The notes under the pieces: generated by a model
What the model was told of the DNA's origin: nothing
The model's database searches: none
Seen by the model: only the letters and a program-made list of their open reading frames with translations
Shown: piece by piece, positions 24,228-37,107 of the stretch
Position numbering within the stretch: position 1 is the stretch's first letter
Layout of the letters: every line of letters starts with the position of its first letter
DNA from: Phylloscopus collybita
Lineage: Eukaryota > Chordata > Aves > Passeriformes > Phylloscopidae
Assembly: GCA_027886175.1 (NCBI GenBank)
Contig: JAJNNQ010000006.1
Coordinates: 9,486,001 to 9,550,000 of the forward strand
Reading direction: 5' to 3'
Length of the DNA: 64,000 nt
Position numbers and translations under genes: made by a program

Positions 24228-24284
24228 AACTGCATCATATACAGTATTTTGTCTTATAACTGCATCATATACAGTATTTTGTCT
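24228..24284 (+). repeat. Tandem duplication, 30-bp period
   Basis: A 27-base segment beginning AACTGCATCATATACAG occurs twice without visible mismatch, offset by 30 bases. The identity implies a recent slippage or duplication event. Confidence 0.95.
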
Positions 24285-26099
24285 ACATAAATTACTTTTG
24301 AAATCTATGTTTCAAAGAAATTGCTAGCCACATCATGTCTGTGAGTGTGCCTGAACCATTGTATTAAAAGACCTTATTTCATATAGAGGTGATATTATAG
24401 GGTTTACAGCATAGGGGTAGGTGATTTTCTCAAGAGCGTCTCATTCTTTTACTAAATGCACTACAGGCAATGCTGGCAGCCTTAATCTTTCAGAGAAAAC
24501 CTTAGAGTCAGTCACACTTAGTAAATTTCTCTATTTGAGTCTTATCCTCTGGATCCAAAGTCTTCAAGCTAGAGCATGACCTACAGTAAAGTATTGCCTG
24601 CATTGATTTTGTCCCTTCCTCCAGGCACAGATGAATGGGATATGATTAAAACAGGCCATTTAAAGCTGGAAATACTTCTGTGACTGTGTTCTGAGGGAAG
24701 CCAGGTGACTGTGCCACAAACTTCTGAAGTTATGCCAAATAATTCTCACACAGACTACCCATGAAGTGCAATCAACTATTTTAGACCATTTTCTCGACTT
24801 CCTCTACACACACTAAGTTGCCAAAAAATCCTTTCCCAGAATATGTTGTCATGATGAGATACAATTTACAATGATACGCAATAAGTGAAGAAAAGTTGAT
24901 ATTGTCATTTGACAAGTGGTCCCAAGCTGCTTCTGTCTTTCTTTAAGTAGCCCCAAGCCTCTTCTAAAATTCTAAAATAGCTTGAGAAGATAGCAAAACA
25001 AGAAATCATATGTGTACACAACCTCATTTTTCCCTGTATCACTGTACATATCTGAAGATGACAGGAATTACTCCACTTCTCTCATCTAACCCAGGCTTCA
25101 TTTCTCAGTTTTAAGATCTCTTCATTATTTCTTCTCCTTCCTCTTTACTTGTCTCTTTAGTTGTATAGAATCGTCAAAGAATGATAGCTGGATTCTTACC
25201 TCCTCTCTCTTATGCTTCCCTTATCCAGCTGGTGCAAGAACACTCTGACACAAGACGAATTGTCTATATCCAATAACTTCCAGCATAATAATGATAAATT
25301 TAAACTGAGCATACTCTTTGTAAAGTGCCTTAGAAGAATTGCTCCTCTCATGATTTTAAAGCTGTGGGTACAGGAGAACCTGGTGGAAACTTACACTCCA
25401 GGTGGCTAAATAGTGATTTCCCTGAACAAACAAAGAAATCTCTTTTACAGATTCTCTCTCTTGAGTCTGTCTCAACACATTTCGTTCTTTTTCTTGGAAT
25501 GTTTGATTCTTTTTAATCACATTCTTACCTTCCATTTTGCACAATGATGTTGAAGTAATATGGTTTCATTTAGGGTACAGCTAATATTTTAAAGTTCTAA
25601 TAGTATTTATTAAATAACACTATAATACATATGAATATTAATAGTGTCTTTTGATTTTTGTAATATAAGCAACATAGAGAAGCATACATAAATTTATAAA
25701 AATACAAAAATTTCACACATACCTCCTGCAATCAAACAGGTAAAATATACAAATTGTGTATGTTTAACCATTGAAAATTATCTAAATGGACACCTACCAT
25801 TGGTGGTAGATACATGCAAATTCCTGGAAAAAAAATTAAACAAATATGTAAGGTTCAGACATCAAATCTCCCTCATTTGTTTCTGTCACTTCTGGACTAT
25901 GCCAGAAACCAGGTTATCAAAAACTTATCACATCTTTTATTTATCACACACTTTTACTATCTTTAGATGCTTTTTGATTTCCCTCATGAAAAAATTTAGA
26001 AAATTTGTTTCAAGCCTTTGTATGTGATCACATGGATGCTGTGTTTGTTGCTTTTGTTGCTATTTTTCTTACTGGTTGATGATAGAAAGGAAAATATCA
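24285..26099. other. Unique AT-rich non-coding DNA
   Basis: No gene or mobile element recognised. Several 60-75 codon frames occur but carry no domain features. Confidence 0.55.
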
Positions 26100-26245
26100 G
26101 GAACTTCTTTTCTTTGGAGTAAAGACAAAACTAAAGACATATATTTTTTTCTTCAGAGTGAAGAGACTAAATACAGAAACATTTTATTAATAAGAAGGAT
26201 TGTATGTCTTTAGTCTCTTCATCACTCCAAAGAAAAGCAGTTCTT
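26100..26245. repeat. Imperfect inverted repeat (146 bp, ~44-bp arms)
   Basis: The left arm (26100-26144) and the reverse complement of the right arm (26201-26245) share CTTTTCTTTGGAGT and CTAAAGACATA blocks, for about 80-85% identity by eye. A third partial copy in the left-arm orientation (CAGAGTGAAGAGACTAAA) lies in the loop at about 26153-26170. It could be a decayed foldback element or a chance-derived hairpin. No family recognised. Confidence 0.75.
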
Positions 26246-27854
26246 TATATTTTAATTACTACATGTTTCTGCAAGATATAAATGTACCACCAACTCTGGA
26301 AAATGCTTTGTATTAAAGTTAAAATAAAAAGATGAAAATAATATAGTCCTGAGTCTGTGAGTATGCTGAACCTCAGATTTTGTTACACTGTCTAGAAATA
26401 TTTTCAAAGACAAATATGAACACCATACAACTAGCTTTCTGCTCTTTAATATATGTCTTACATAATTTATCTGAAAAGAGGTAAGTCAAATTTCATCTAG
26501 TATAAAATTTGCTCTTGAAAAATGAGCACAATTTTAGGTTATAGAATCACAGACTGAAATAACAAAAAATGAACAAATGAGTGCATGAACAAAAATTGTA
26601 TAACAAACGTAATGATTAGTAAAGGTGATGATAACAAAGGGAATGATAATCGTGCTTGGAGAAAATAAATTGGAGTTTTTAATGAATTGCAGGAATAGGT
26701 TCTTTCATGATTAGAAAAATACACATAAGAACAGACAAGGCAACTTCAGATAACAAGAATTCTTCTTACATTCAAAAGCAGATTCATTTTGGGACTTTCT
26801 TAAAACAAATAGGACTGATAAGAAAACACTAAATTGTCTAAAGAATTTTAAAGATGTCATAAGAAATTGTTTCCAAAAGTTCAGCCAAGAGAAGTTGCCA
26901 TTTTACCATACTCAGATGGCATGAATTTTTGCTTTGAAATCAGACAGAAAATTAAGTACTTTAGATGAAAACACTAATTTTATTTTCATTTTTATTATAC
27001 TAAAACACAGAACAAGAATTATTTTGACTGGTTAACTTTTGTTCATTTTTCAGGTAACTAAATATGAATAAAATCTCACAGTCAACAAGTTTCTTCTCTT
27101 TACAATACAATGAGGCATGTTTCAGGAATACATTAGAGAACAACCCAGGTGTTTAAGAATAATTTGAAAGTTGATAACTGGGGAATAAACTGATTTGCAG
27201 TCTATTGAAATTACGTTCTTTCTACTCTGTTGGCTCTGACACATTTGATATAGGTGCTTAGAATCTGTTGGTATTGTCCTCACTGTCTGAGCCTTCTCAT
27301 AGTGTAATGAGTAGCCTGCTGAGGCTTTAAACAGGAAGATAAGTTGAATGTCCATCTGGTGAAACAACTGAAAACTGTAAGGATCAATGTAGAAATACAG
27401 TGTTACTGTTCACAGGATATGTGAGGCAATAAAATTATCTCACCTAAATTGTTAGACAATGATTATAACTAAGAGAAAGCAGTACACTGTAGTTTGGCAT
27501 GGTTGGAATGAGAGTGAGAAATAATATTCAACCTTAACAACTCTTGATCCATGTAGATCATACGCATTCTGGTAAAAGTACAGGATATTGTATCTTCTGT
27601 TCAGAAGAGTAAGAATGGCCCTCTAGAATTTTAGATTGCCAGTCCCACAGAAGGTGGTATGTTCAGTTGAATTTAACTGAATAATTGTCCTATACTGTCA
27701 ATGAACAGGCAGACAACCCAGATGATATGCAGGTATGAATAAATCAATCTATATAATTTTGATGCTTTGCCTTTCCATTTTGTGTATCTGGTCTAACAGT
27801 GCCTTTGGACAACAGTGTTTGTGTTGGGTTTCTACTTCTTCCTGTTGGACTACA
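26246..27854. other. Unique AT-rich non-coding DNA
   Basis: No gene or clear element recognised. The CR1-like motif ATAGAATCACAG at 26541-26552 is too short to call. Confidence 0.5.
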
Positions 27855-28225
27855 GATAATCACAGGAAATCACAGGATTACAGAAACATAAAATTTTTTT
27901 GGCTAGAAGCTCACCATAAAAATCATTTAGTTCCACTTTCCTTGCCACAGGCAGGGATACCATCTATAGATCAGATTGCTTACGATCCCATCCAAGCTGT
28001 CCTTGAACACTTCCAGAAACCCACAATTTCTCTGGGCAACCTGTTCTAGTGCTGTGCTATTCTTTGAGAAAAGAACTTCTTCCTAACATTTAGCATAAAT
28101 CTCCCCTGCTTCAGCTTAAAATTTTCCCCCTTGTCTTATCAGTATCTGCCTGTGTAAAAAGTTGTTCTCCCATTTTTATAAGCTCCCTTTGGAAGGCTGC
28201 TACAAGGTGAATCTCAACTCTTTTA
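27855..28225 (-). mobile_element. CR1 LINE 3' end, reverse strand
   Basis: Reverse complement of a CR1 3' region of about 370 bases. It starts (low coordinate) with the terminal CACAGGA/ACAGAAA repeats, then a TTAGTTCCACTTTCCTTGCC-like segment, the TCCTTGAACACTTCCAG-type block and the GGGCAACCTGTTC block. It is diverged, so relatively old, and covers only untranslated sequence and the last coding bases. The 104-codon forward frame at 27735-28049 crosses it and is not a gene. Confidence 0.85.
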
Positions 28226-28282
28226 TACTTACACACACCTATTTGGGATCTTGGTCCTTCTAGGAGACAGGCATAGAATGAA

Positions 28283-28335
28283 GTACATTTGTTTGAGATT
28301 GTGGGGTCAGGACATGGCCGGAGAGAATGGCATGA
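28283..28335 (-). repeat. 53-bp core of an unidentified dispersed repeat, copy B
   Basis: This is the inverted partner of 23606-23658, about 4.7 kb away, with roughly 95% identity across the core by eye. It begins about 58 bases after the CR1 end. Similarity weakens beyond the core (to about 28415), suggesting both copies come from one longer and older repeat. Confidence 0.85.
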
Positions 28336-29699
28336 CTCTTTCTGTTTTTACATAATACTTGTAGAGTGAAAGCATGCACTTGTGGGATAAGAGTCCACCT
28401 TCTATGGTATGAGGAATAGAAAGACACAGTTTAGCTCTCCTATCCCACAGTTGAGTGTGCTCTCCATTAGAACACGATTATCATAAATAGAAATATTTCT
28501 TGTGCTCCCTGGAATGATAGTATCAGAGGTATTTAAGAGGAGAGAAACAAGTAAAAGGCGAATTATGCCTAAGGATTTACCTAGAAGAGAGGAAGACTTA
28601 AAATTCTGAATCCATGCCTGCAGTTTTACTGGTTTACTATTCAGTTATGATCTTACAGGAAATACATACGTTGTTAAAGAGTTGCATGAGTCTCAACTAT
28701 CTGTTGCACTACATCAAGTGCATTTTACATGAGTTAAAGAAAAGTGCCTTTTATATGGAAATGAGAATTTAGCATTCATCTAGAAAAAATAAAATCTGAA
28801 TGGTTTTACTAGTTGATTCACTCCTGAAGTGAATATGCAGTTCTTCTCCAAGTTTTCTTGCCTCTACATGAAATATGCTCACCATCAGATTTTATGGGAA
28901 GTTTGATTTCCATATAGTGTCCATATACAGCTCTAATAAAGTCCTTAGTATTAGCCAACAGTTTGTTTCCTAGTATCTTTTCATCTGAAAGTTCTAAGAG
29001 AGTGAAATAACAGGAATAATTACGTGTGGTTTATTATCCATGTACATAGCAGAAGCTCTATTCTGTTATTTCTAGCGTTAATAATAAAAAGAATTGGTGC
29101 AAGTATTTTTTCCTTCAATAAAGTTTTTATTCTAAAGCTCAATTCTTTACATAAGTAATTTTGAAAATAATAATGATTTTTGCTATGTAGAATTCTACTT
29201 GATATTTTAACACTAAGAAGTTGAGGGAGCAAAGAGATTTGCAAAGCACTTGAAAAGATGAATTGACTTAAATAAAAAGCTAAGTATCATTGTTTTTTTA
29301 CAATACATTATACATATTCTGAACAGTTCAATTGCCATTTTATAAAAGGCTAAACATAAATGTAAGTTGCTTTTTATGTGTTGTGGGGAAGTTTAATTAA
29401 CTTACCAGTAGGTGCACACCATTCCTGAGAATAAGATCAGTTCATTTCTAATAAAGAATCTAAAAGGTGACACAAGATGTAGAGGTCAGTGTGGTTTAAG
29501 TACTGATTTCCACAGAAGTTTAGTTCATGACGTTTGAAAGAAATTTGAGTAATGTTTATGAGAACAATTGTGGAAAATTAATTACAGGACTAAAAGCAGT
29601 TTAAGAAATCACAATGTGATTAGATTTTCGTAAAAAACAAACAAAAAACCAAGAAAGCCAAGCCTCTGGGACTCAGACACATGTATTAATTAAAAATCC

Positions 29700-29723
29700 A
29701 AGCTTTCAATACATTGAAAGCTT
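29700..29723. repeat. Perfect 11-bp inverted repeat
   Basis: AAGCTTTCAAT and its exact complement are separated by two bases. Short and AT-rich; probably chance or a minor hairpin. Confidence 0.9.
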
Positions 29724-30900
29724 CTGGCAGAAAATAAGAAATGTTTAGAAATATAGAAAAAACCTTACATTTTTTTCCTGAAAAATTTTGCATTTGACTT
29801 TAAAGTTGATTCCATTGACGTCTCAGTTAGGAAACAAGGATATATTTCTCAATGTATTTTCCTTCAAAAAAGTGATCATTTTTTCTGGGAAGTTTCTAAT
29901 TACTTGAAATAATAAAAAATAATTGATTTATATGTTTTGCAATGTTTTGAAAATTATTGATATAAGTATCTCATCTCGCTCCATATTGCTCGGACATAAA
30001 GCAGATTTTCATTGTATCATATTGACTTGCTTTTAAAAAGAACATTTTTTGTGGAAAACAAAATGAGGACATTTCAGATTCTGATTACATTTTTCTACAT
30101 AGTTATGAACATCCTTTTCTTTTAGGGTTATTTTCTTAATCAGCATATCTGAACCCATTGCTGATGTTTGTTGTTGGGGACAAATAATTTTATTCTCTCT
30201 TCAGATTTTTATCCACTTAAATCACCATTTTATTGTTCTTCTAGTAAATTCCTCCATTTTAATTTTAAGATTGATCTTGCAAGGCCATATTACTAAAAAG
30301 ACAATCAAATCCAGGTACCTTAATATTCACTCATGGAGATATTGAATCATAAAGAACAATCTGGGCTTTTTTTCTGATGAACCAGACAGACACACAGTAC
30401 TGAGAATGATTTCACTGACACTCCTGGGAAGACAAAAACATGATCTGTAATGTAGGGAAACAAATAGGCAAGAGTTGTTTCCTTCGTACATTTTTTTTGT
30501 TCTTATAATAACCTTGAGATGTTCTCAGATCTTTTTTTAAATAGCTAGTTTAAAAATAATCATGTATAGCAGATTGAGTGTTCTAAGTAAAAAATAGTCC
30601 TGGTTATATGCAATCACAGGGTTTTGAATGCACTTTAAGTGTACTAAATTACATGATGAGATGATTCCTATTTCTTCAAAGCTACAGAAAGCTTATCTGT
30701 GCAAAGGACATCAAAATACATTTAGAATGAAAGTAAAAGCAAATTGCTAGTCCTGCAATAAAAATTGCAGCAAACATTAGAAAACATAAGGAGGATATCT
30801 GATCTATTATAATAGAGTGAAACAGTCCAACAGTGGAAGAACTGCAGTAAAGGATAATAAACCAGCACCTCATTGACTAAACCGATGTTGCTTTGTAAGA

Positions 30901-30973
30901 GGGATTTGTTTGTTTGTGGGTTTTGTTTGTTTTTTTGGTGTTTTTTTTTTTGTTTTTTTTTTTTTTTTTTTTG
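30901..30973. repeat. T/G-rich tract ending in long T runs
   Basis: GTTT units are followed by GTTTTTT and T runs of up to about 21 bases. It is the T-strand equivalent of the C/A tracts. Small frames on both strands are artefacts. Confidence 0.85.
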
Positions 30974-32577
30974 TTGATGCAGACTTTAACTTCTGGTTTG
31001 GTTAAGAGCTTTATATCCTGGATAAAAAATGGACAACGCTCCCCTCTTCCCTCTGACAACCTCATGACTCCTTCCCCAGAAGAGCCCAATCTGTTGTAAA
31101 ATTTTTTCAGATAATGTGAATTTTCCATTTCCCATCTGCTTATAACTAATAAAATTCTTTCTTATTAATTTTTGATGGACTGTATCAGTCCTCAGAGAAA
31201 ACATTTACCTTTAAACCTTTCAAAATAACACATATTCTGTTTACATCAAAATACCAGCCCATCCATATGAGCACTCCATCCTGGATATTAAGAATATAGT
31301 TCAATACAAGTGAATATATTGAAAATCTAAGTTTCTCAATAAATTTAATAAAATGTAATTTAAGAAATTTTCATAACCATATTTAGATCTAGTGCACAGG
31401 TGTGCAATGTCTTATCACAACACTCAAATCCTTCACTATCAGATAACAATTTAAAAAATGTATTTATTATATTTAATCAAGCTGCCAAAATAAGAACTTC
31501 TGTACTTGACCTTTTTTGTCTTAATGACACTTTTCCACACTTGACCAATTTTAGCACCTGATTATAATTTTCAGTGGCCAGGAACAAAACTGAAAAATGC
31601 AATGTGACTTTTAACTGTGAGTGATAATAGACCACACAGGTATTATCTAAATTATCTATTTTCCAGGAAGGATAGCTACTGATCCTACAAAAATTTCTAA
31701 GATTTTTTATTTTTCAGCAAATGTACAATAATGATCATGACTTTGTTCAACTTATGTGAAGACAGTTTTTTATTTGTTTTGATATTGACTGTTGAAAAAA
31801 ATAGGTCTTTAAAAAAACAACTCCGTGCAAACAGGCAGATAAAGTATATGCCACAACTATTCTCAGAGAGTGATAACATAAAAAGCCAAAATGGGAATTC
31901 AGTAGCAAACTGATTATTACTTTTTTTTAATACCAAAGGCACATTTTCTATTCAGAACCAAAAAGTCTGCATTAAACAAGAAAAGCTGAATGAACAAATA
32001 GATATGAGTATAAAATTTGGATTCATAAGGATATGTCTGTCTTTAGAGATAGTAAGCAAAAGAACAAACATGGTGTGTACATACATATTACTGTTTAGAT
32101 ATCAAGCAATAGTTAGTGAGGAAAAAACAATAACAAATAGTTTATAAAAGTAGGTTAGAAGTTGTACTTAACTACTCAGGAAGGTGATTTTATATTTAAG
32201 TGAATTCACTTGATGTCTGAAAGAGACTTTGTCTTTAGAGGAAAGAAGGTGTCCTAATATAGGTTCCCTGCTGAGCAAGTTACCCCTAAGTAGGAATTCT
32301 TAGAAAGTTCTGCAGACGCCAGGCAAAGATCACCAGAAAAATCTTACTTATAGGGTATTTATGTAATCATTAGTATCTCTTTAAAATTAAGATTTTCTAC
32401 TTTGGTTTAAAAGGACTGAGGGGAAGCTATGATCATCTCACCTAAGTATCTCTTGGCCTTAGCTAGACTCATCATGCTCTGCTTAAACAGGATTGTCTTA
32501 ATTAAAATGAAAGTTCTCTTATACCAACTTAGGGAGCAATGAAAAAAGATTAAAAAATTAACATTTCACTTATTAAA

Positions 32578-32604
32578 AACATAAAACATTAGATGTTTTA
32601 TGTT
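32578..32604. repeat. Perfect 12-bp inverted repeat
   Basis: AACATAAAACAT and its exact complement flank a 3-base TAG loop. A small tandem repeat of CAACTTGCA units follows immediately. Confidence 0.92.
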
Positions 32605-33654
32605 CAACTTGCAACTTATGCTCAACTTGCATAACAAACAAATCAAAATATTCAGAAGTTTACTCTAACTTAAAAAGAGTATCACTCAGGAACCTTAGAG
32701 TGGTTATCTTATTTCCCTGAAGTGTTGAATCCCTTGTTTCAGAGCAAGATTAATAAAAAAGTCAGGAACTTAGCTGAAGCTAATGACAGACCATTTTCAT
32801 AAAAATCTTTTTGACCTTAGCTCTGGTTCAGTTGGTCCAATGAAACATGAAGATTAATAAACTTTTCAAATCTTTTCTATTGTAAAAAGTACTAAAGGAA
32901 AACAGGAAAAGCGTAAGATGATTTTTTTTTTTTTTTTTCAGAAAGTTGCAAGAAAGAAGGAATTTAGATACTAGTTAACAAGCAGTGTAAGATAGCTCTC
33001 TCTATAATGCCCATGGTGTGATAAATCATCTGGAATAATTAAAAAAGGAAAACAACACCACTTCTATGGGAGTATATTATGCGCCTCTTGGAAACAGAAG
33101 GGATGGTGGACTTCAAGTTAAAATGTTAAATAAAAATAGAGTCTGAAAAAATTTATTAAGGACAATCTATAGGTATCTGTTAGAAGCTAGTGAACGGTTT
33201 CCCCTAATGATATATAAAATCAAATATAAATTGGTAATGACTGTTTGTCAAGGTACTATCTGTAATTTTTAATTTATTTTTTTAGCTTATTTTTCCAACT
33301 ATAGCACCTACAGAGATTTTGGGAAGCGAATAATCCTAGTTGCCAGTGATATTAAAATTGAGATTGCCAACATCTATCAGCTGAGTATTGTGGGCCTGTA
33401 AGGACACATTAACACATTTTCCTCTGCACAGATAGACATAAGTACAATATACCAGCTAACACAGTTTAAACACTGACAGATTTTTCTTTTCCAGACATGA
33501 CTTCAATCAGGAAAGCAAAAGCAATGTGCCTTCTGTGGTTCTACTTAGTAAGGGTGGCATAGAAACAGAATAGGTTCATTTACCCAGCTTAAAAAGTTGA
33601 CAATATGCAAACTCTGTGAGCCTGACTATAATATCCATTTCTTGGAATTGAAAA

Positions 33655-33995
33655 TTACAGATTTTTAGAATGTCCTGATTAGGGAGGGAGACAGGAGGAT
33701 CTTCAAGTCCAGCAACTGACTCCATACAGGGCAAAATAAAAGTTAAGCCATATTTCTAAAATGTTTCATGAACACCAGCATCGTTGGGGCCATGACCACT
33801 TCCCCATGGAGCTAGTACCAGTGCTTGACAATCCCCTCACTAAAAAACTTTAGTTAATATATATCTAAACTTCCCCTGTTGCAACTGCAAATCAATCCTT
33901 CATGTTTTATTAGTAGTTAAAAGAGAAAAGAGATCTTCATCTCTCTCTGCTTCACATCATGAGGAAATTTTAGACATCTCCCTGCACAACACCCC
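33655..33995 (-). mobile_element. CR1 LINE 3' end, reverse strand
   Basis: Reverse complement of a CR1 3' region. Recognisable blocks are TTCAAGTCCAGCAACTGACTC near the terminus, a TGAACACCAGCATCGTTGGGG block at about 33768-33788, CCATGACCACTTCCCCATGG at 33791-33810, and the AGTGCTTGACAATCCCCTCAC block. The terminal short repeats are decayed, which fits an old copy. It ends immediately before a retroviral LTR. Confidence 0.82.
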
Positions 33996-34109
33996 CTCTC
34001 CCCCACCTTCATCTCTCTTTAGTTTTATGGATTTTTATTTTTTTTTCTACAGTTGTCTTGTCAATTCTGTATAGGGTTTCGGTTTGCTTATAAATGCCAG
34101 AATACAAAT

Positions 34110-34600
34110 ACCAGGTCATCTTCCTTAGAGGCAACAAAATTTCAGACTAAATTGAGAGGCTGCCTAGAACAGAGGCTAGACAGTGTTAAAGGAATAAAGT
34201 AGATATTTATTAAAAGGCCTTCAAAGGATACACCTTGGGCAGTACAAGAGCCTGGCTGTGGCTACACCCAAGATGGACAATGGATCACACATTTTCACAC
34301 TTTTATAAGTTTTGGTCCATTTACATATTGAGGTTAATTGTCCAATTACAACTTTAGGTTATGAAGTCCCATCCTCCCAGTTTGCTCTATTCAACTTGCT
34401 GTTGTTTGCACTCTTTGGGCCTGAAGCTGCAACGGTGTCCTTGGTTCTCAGGCTGGAAAAGGATTGTTTTGTCTGACTAGACTGTGAAGAGAATTTGCTA
34501 ACGCTTTATATGAAGTTCAAAATTATATACTAATGCAGTACAGAATCTGGAAAATATAAAACCTAAAACTTAAGGCATCAAAATAGGGAATCAATGTATT
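34110..34600 (-). mobile_element. Solo endogenous-retrovirus LTR, reverse strand
   Basis: On the reverse strand this has LTR order: upstream U3, then a TATA box (TATAAAA, plus positions 34301-34307), then AATAAA (plus 34206-34211) followed by the 3' end near 34110. It resembles, from memory, an LTR common in passerine genomes whose R region includes a CCAAGATGGAC-like block, present here at 34268-34278. No internal retroviral sequence is adjacent. Its 5' boundary (near 34560-34600) is uncertain. Confidence 0.75.
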
Positions 34601-34699
34601 TATATAAAGTATAAATTTCAAATATATCTGCACTAGGTCTTCACTTTTTCTTTATTTTCCCCTTAGCTTGTAATTGGTACACTTGCAGCATTTTTACCT

Positions 34700-34763
34700 A
34701 AGTGTTGGACTCAATGATCCTTCTGGGTCCTTTCAACTCAGACTATTCAGTGATTCTGTGATT
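34700..34763 (+). mobile_element. Short CR1-type 3' tail (CR1 or tail of a SINE)
   Basis: About 64 forward-strand bases match a CR1 3' terminus: TTGGACTCAATGATCC, then a TGGGTCC block and terminal CAGTGATTCTGTGA repeats. The same tail ends the tRNA-derived SINE at 57.6 kb, so this could be a severely truncated LINE or SINE. Confidence 0.7.
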
Positions 34764-35669
34764 TTTGCAGTAAAAATTACTATATCGAGCAGAAAATGAC
34801 AAGACTGGACTGACTTAGACATTGAATTCAATGTTTTCAGAGTTCACTCCATTAGCACCTTGGAGGAAAAAAAAAAAGGGTACACTTTTATATAATTTAT
34901 TCAGTATAGAGTTTAAAGTTCATCCATGTCAAAACATAGATGATAATTAAGAATAATTTTAAAAGATTTAGTAATATAGATTTCAGTATTTGTCCTTAAA
35001 ATAACTACTTATATTCTTATTGACAGCAATATTGCACTTTCTGTAACCATATTTTGGCAAAATCTACCAAATCTATCTAGGATGTATTAGATTCTGATGG
35101 TAACTGAATCTTAGTTGAACATCATTAGCATTAAAACATTTAGGATGCTTTCTTTCTATATTTCTTTCATTCTAAAAAAAAAAAAAATAGACAAAATGGA
35201 AAACCAGGAAAAAAAAAGAGAAATGTAACTCATACACGTGTTATTACAGCACAGCATTCATTAGAGTCAAGTGAGATAAACTAGCATGGAAAGGTTTTCC
35301 TCTGCAAATTGCTGCAGGAGTATGACTTTATCCCTTATTTCAAACCAAAGGTGTATAAAAACTGATTGCTCTGCCTTTCATCTCTTAAGCATGTTACAGA
35401 AGATTTTTTAAACAAAAGCAGGATTTTGGAAGTCTTTGCAGTTACAGTTCAGGGAAATGTGTGTCATACAAGAGAAACGTTGATTAGACAGGGGACTACA
35501 AAAATATGTTGAGCTCTTTAGATGTCATAATCATCTATTATGGAAGCAACAAGTTGATTTCACTATTTGTTGAATTAAACACATTGCAGCAAGCTAACCT
35601 TGAGCCATCACTTCCATGGTTCATGCTTGCTGTGTATTAATTGACACATCCATTTGATTACTTTTCTTT

Positions 35670-35720
35670 AAAAAACAAACAAACAAAAACAAAAACAAAA
35701 ACAAAACCAAAAACAAACTC
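35670..35720. repeat. C/A-rich (CAAA)n/(CAAAAA)n tract
   Basis: About 50 bases of CAAA and CAAAAA units without G or T. Confidence 0.88.
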
Positions 35721-36787
35721 TAAAGAAACATCTAACATAAACTGCACATTAATGTTTAATTTCAAGTAGCCAGATTATGTGGAAAAATTACTCTTTTCAT
35801 AACCAAGATTTCAGTGTAAATCATAGAGTTATTTAAAGAAAGAAAAAAACCACTGAGTTTTAAGTATATTTTATTGTCCTTTTAAAAAATAGACATGACA
35901 TTTCTATTATTTGTAATAAGAATTAATATTCAAGTTTATTCAAGTTCAACCTCACTGCTATAGATCAAAAGTTATAATTTTTTGAAGCCAATAAATTTCA
36001 AGAGTGAGACAGTGTGATTATATCTTAGAAATGACACTTCACTGAGCAGAATTTCTATTCTCTTCCGTTAGCAACTTAGTTCAGTCAAGAACCCAATAAG
36101 TAGTTCTGTTTGCCCATGGTCTTTCAAAATTAAAAATTGCAATGGCCAGCATTGCTTTAGGTTACCACATGACCATTTACACTCTGAAATGTCCAGTTGA
36201 CCTCAGGCAAAATGATATTTGTGTAAGTGATACTGTGTTGATGAATGTAAAGTGTTTGATTGGTTCCAGCATGTAAAAAGAGAAATGTGACTACATCTAG
36301 GTGAGAATGATGTGATTAGAATAGTTTGATATTTTGAATGGAATTAAGTGAGGCTATGCCCCATGCTGAAGAAGGAATGGGGGAAATCAAGAAAAAAAAT
36401 ACTTGGGAAACTGTGGAAAAACATGATTGTCAAGACTGAAAGACATCGTATTTATTCTAATTTATATTGAGGCCTAGAAGAACATTAAGAAAAATGTAAG
36501 AAATACATGAAGTTTAATTTGAACATGTTTAACAATTCTTCACAGATGTTTGAAATTTCATATAAATGATCATCCTTCTAATTCTGAATTTGTTTGTGAA
36601 GTTCTCAAAGGGCACAAAGAATAGATGCCTTCTGAAGTGCAGACAACTGACACTGCTTTATGAAATGAATGTCCCTTGCAGGTTGAGCTTCAATTGGGGT
36701 TTGAGCTAGGGTAAAGAACTGAGGAATGATTCTTCAAACTGAAGCTCAATAGAAATTTTTTTTTAATTTCTTCTACCAATTTTCATA

Positions 36788-36862
36788 AAAAAAACCAACA
36801 ACAACAAAAAACCCAAACAAATTAAAAAAAAACACCAAACAAAACAAACAAACAAACAAAAG
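36788..36862. repeat. C/A-rich low-complexity tract
   Basis: About 75 bases of A runs with C, CAA and CAAA units. Confidence 0.88.
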
Positions 36863-37107
36863 TCTTGTCTCAGTCTGATACAAGTGCTTTCCTGATTTAG
36901 GTACTGCCATATAACATCATTTTATTTATTCTTTGACACCTGAGATATCTGCACAAACCCGGCAGATAGAATATGACTTTTACAAGTTAAGCTGGTAGCC
37001 AGTGGATTCCCAAAAGCATGAGATGATTAAATCAAGTCCTATATGTAGACATTTTCATTTCATTTTTGAAAATATGAACATGAATCCTCCACATCAAGGC
37101 AGACCAC

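Larger units (their letters stand above)
28336..33654. other. Unique AT-rich non-coding DNA
   Basis: This long, very AT-rich stretch has no recognised gene or mobile element. It includes two perfect short palindromes (listed separately), a T/G tract at 30901-30973 and a T run at about 32922-32938. Confidence 0.55.
34764..37107. other. Unique AT-rich non-coding DNA with two A-rich tracts
   Basis: No gene or mobile element recognised. It contains A runs and (CAAA)n-like tracts at 35670-35720 and 36788-36862. Confidence 0.55.

Noticed and set aside
26539..26562. ATAGAATCACAG motif resembling a CR1 terminus
   Set aside because: Only about 12 bases match, and no CR1 3' region follows on either side.
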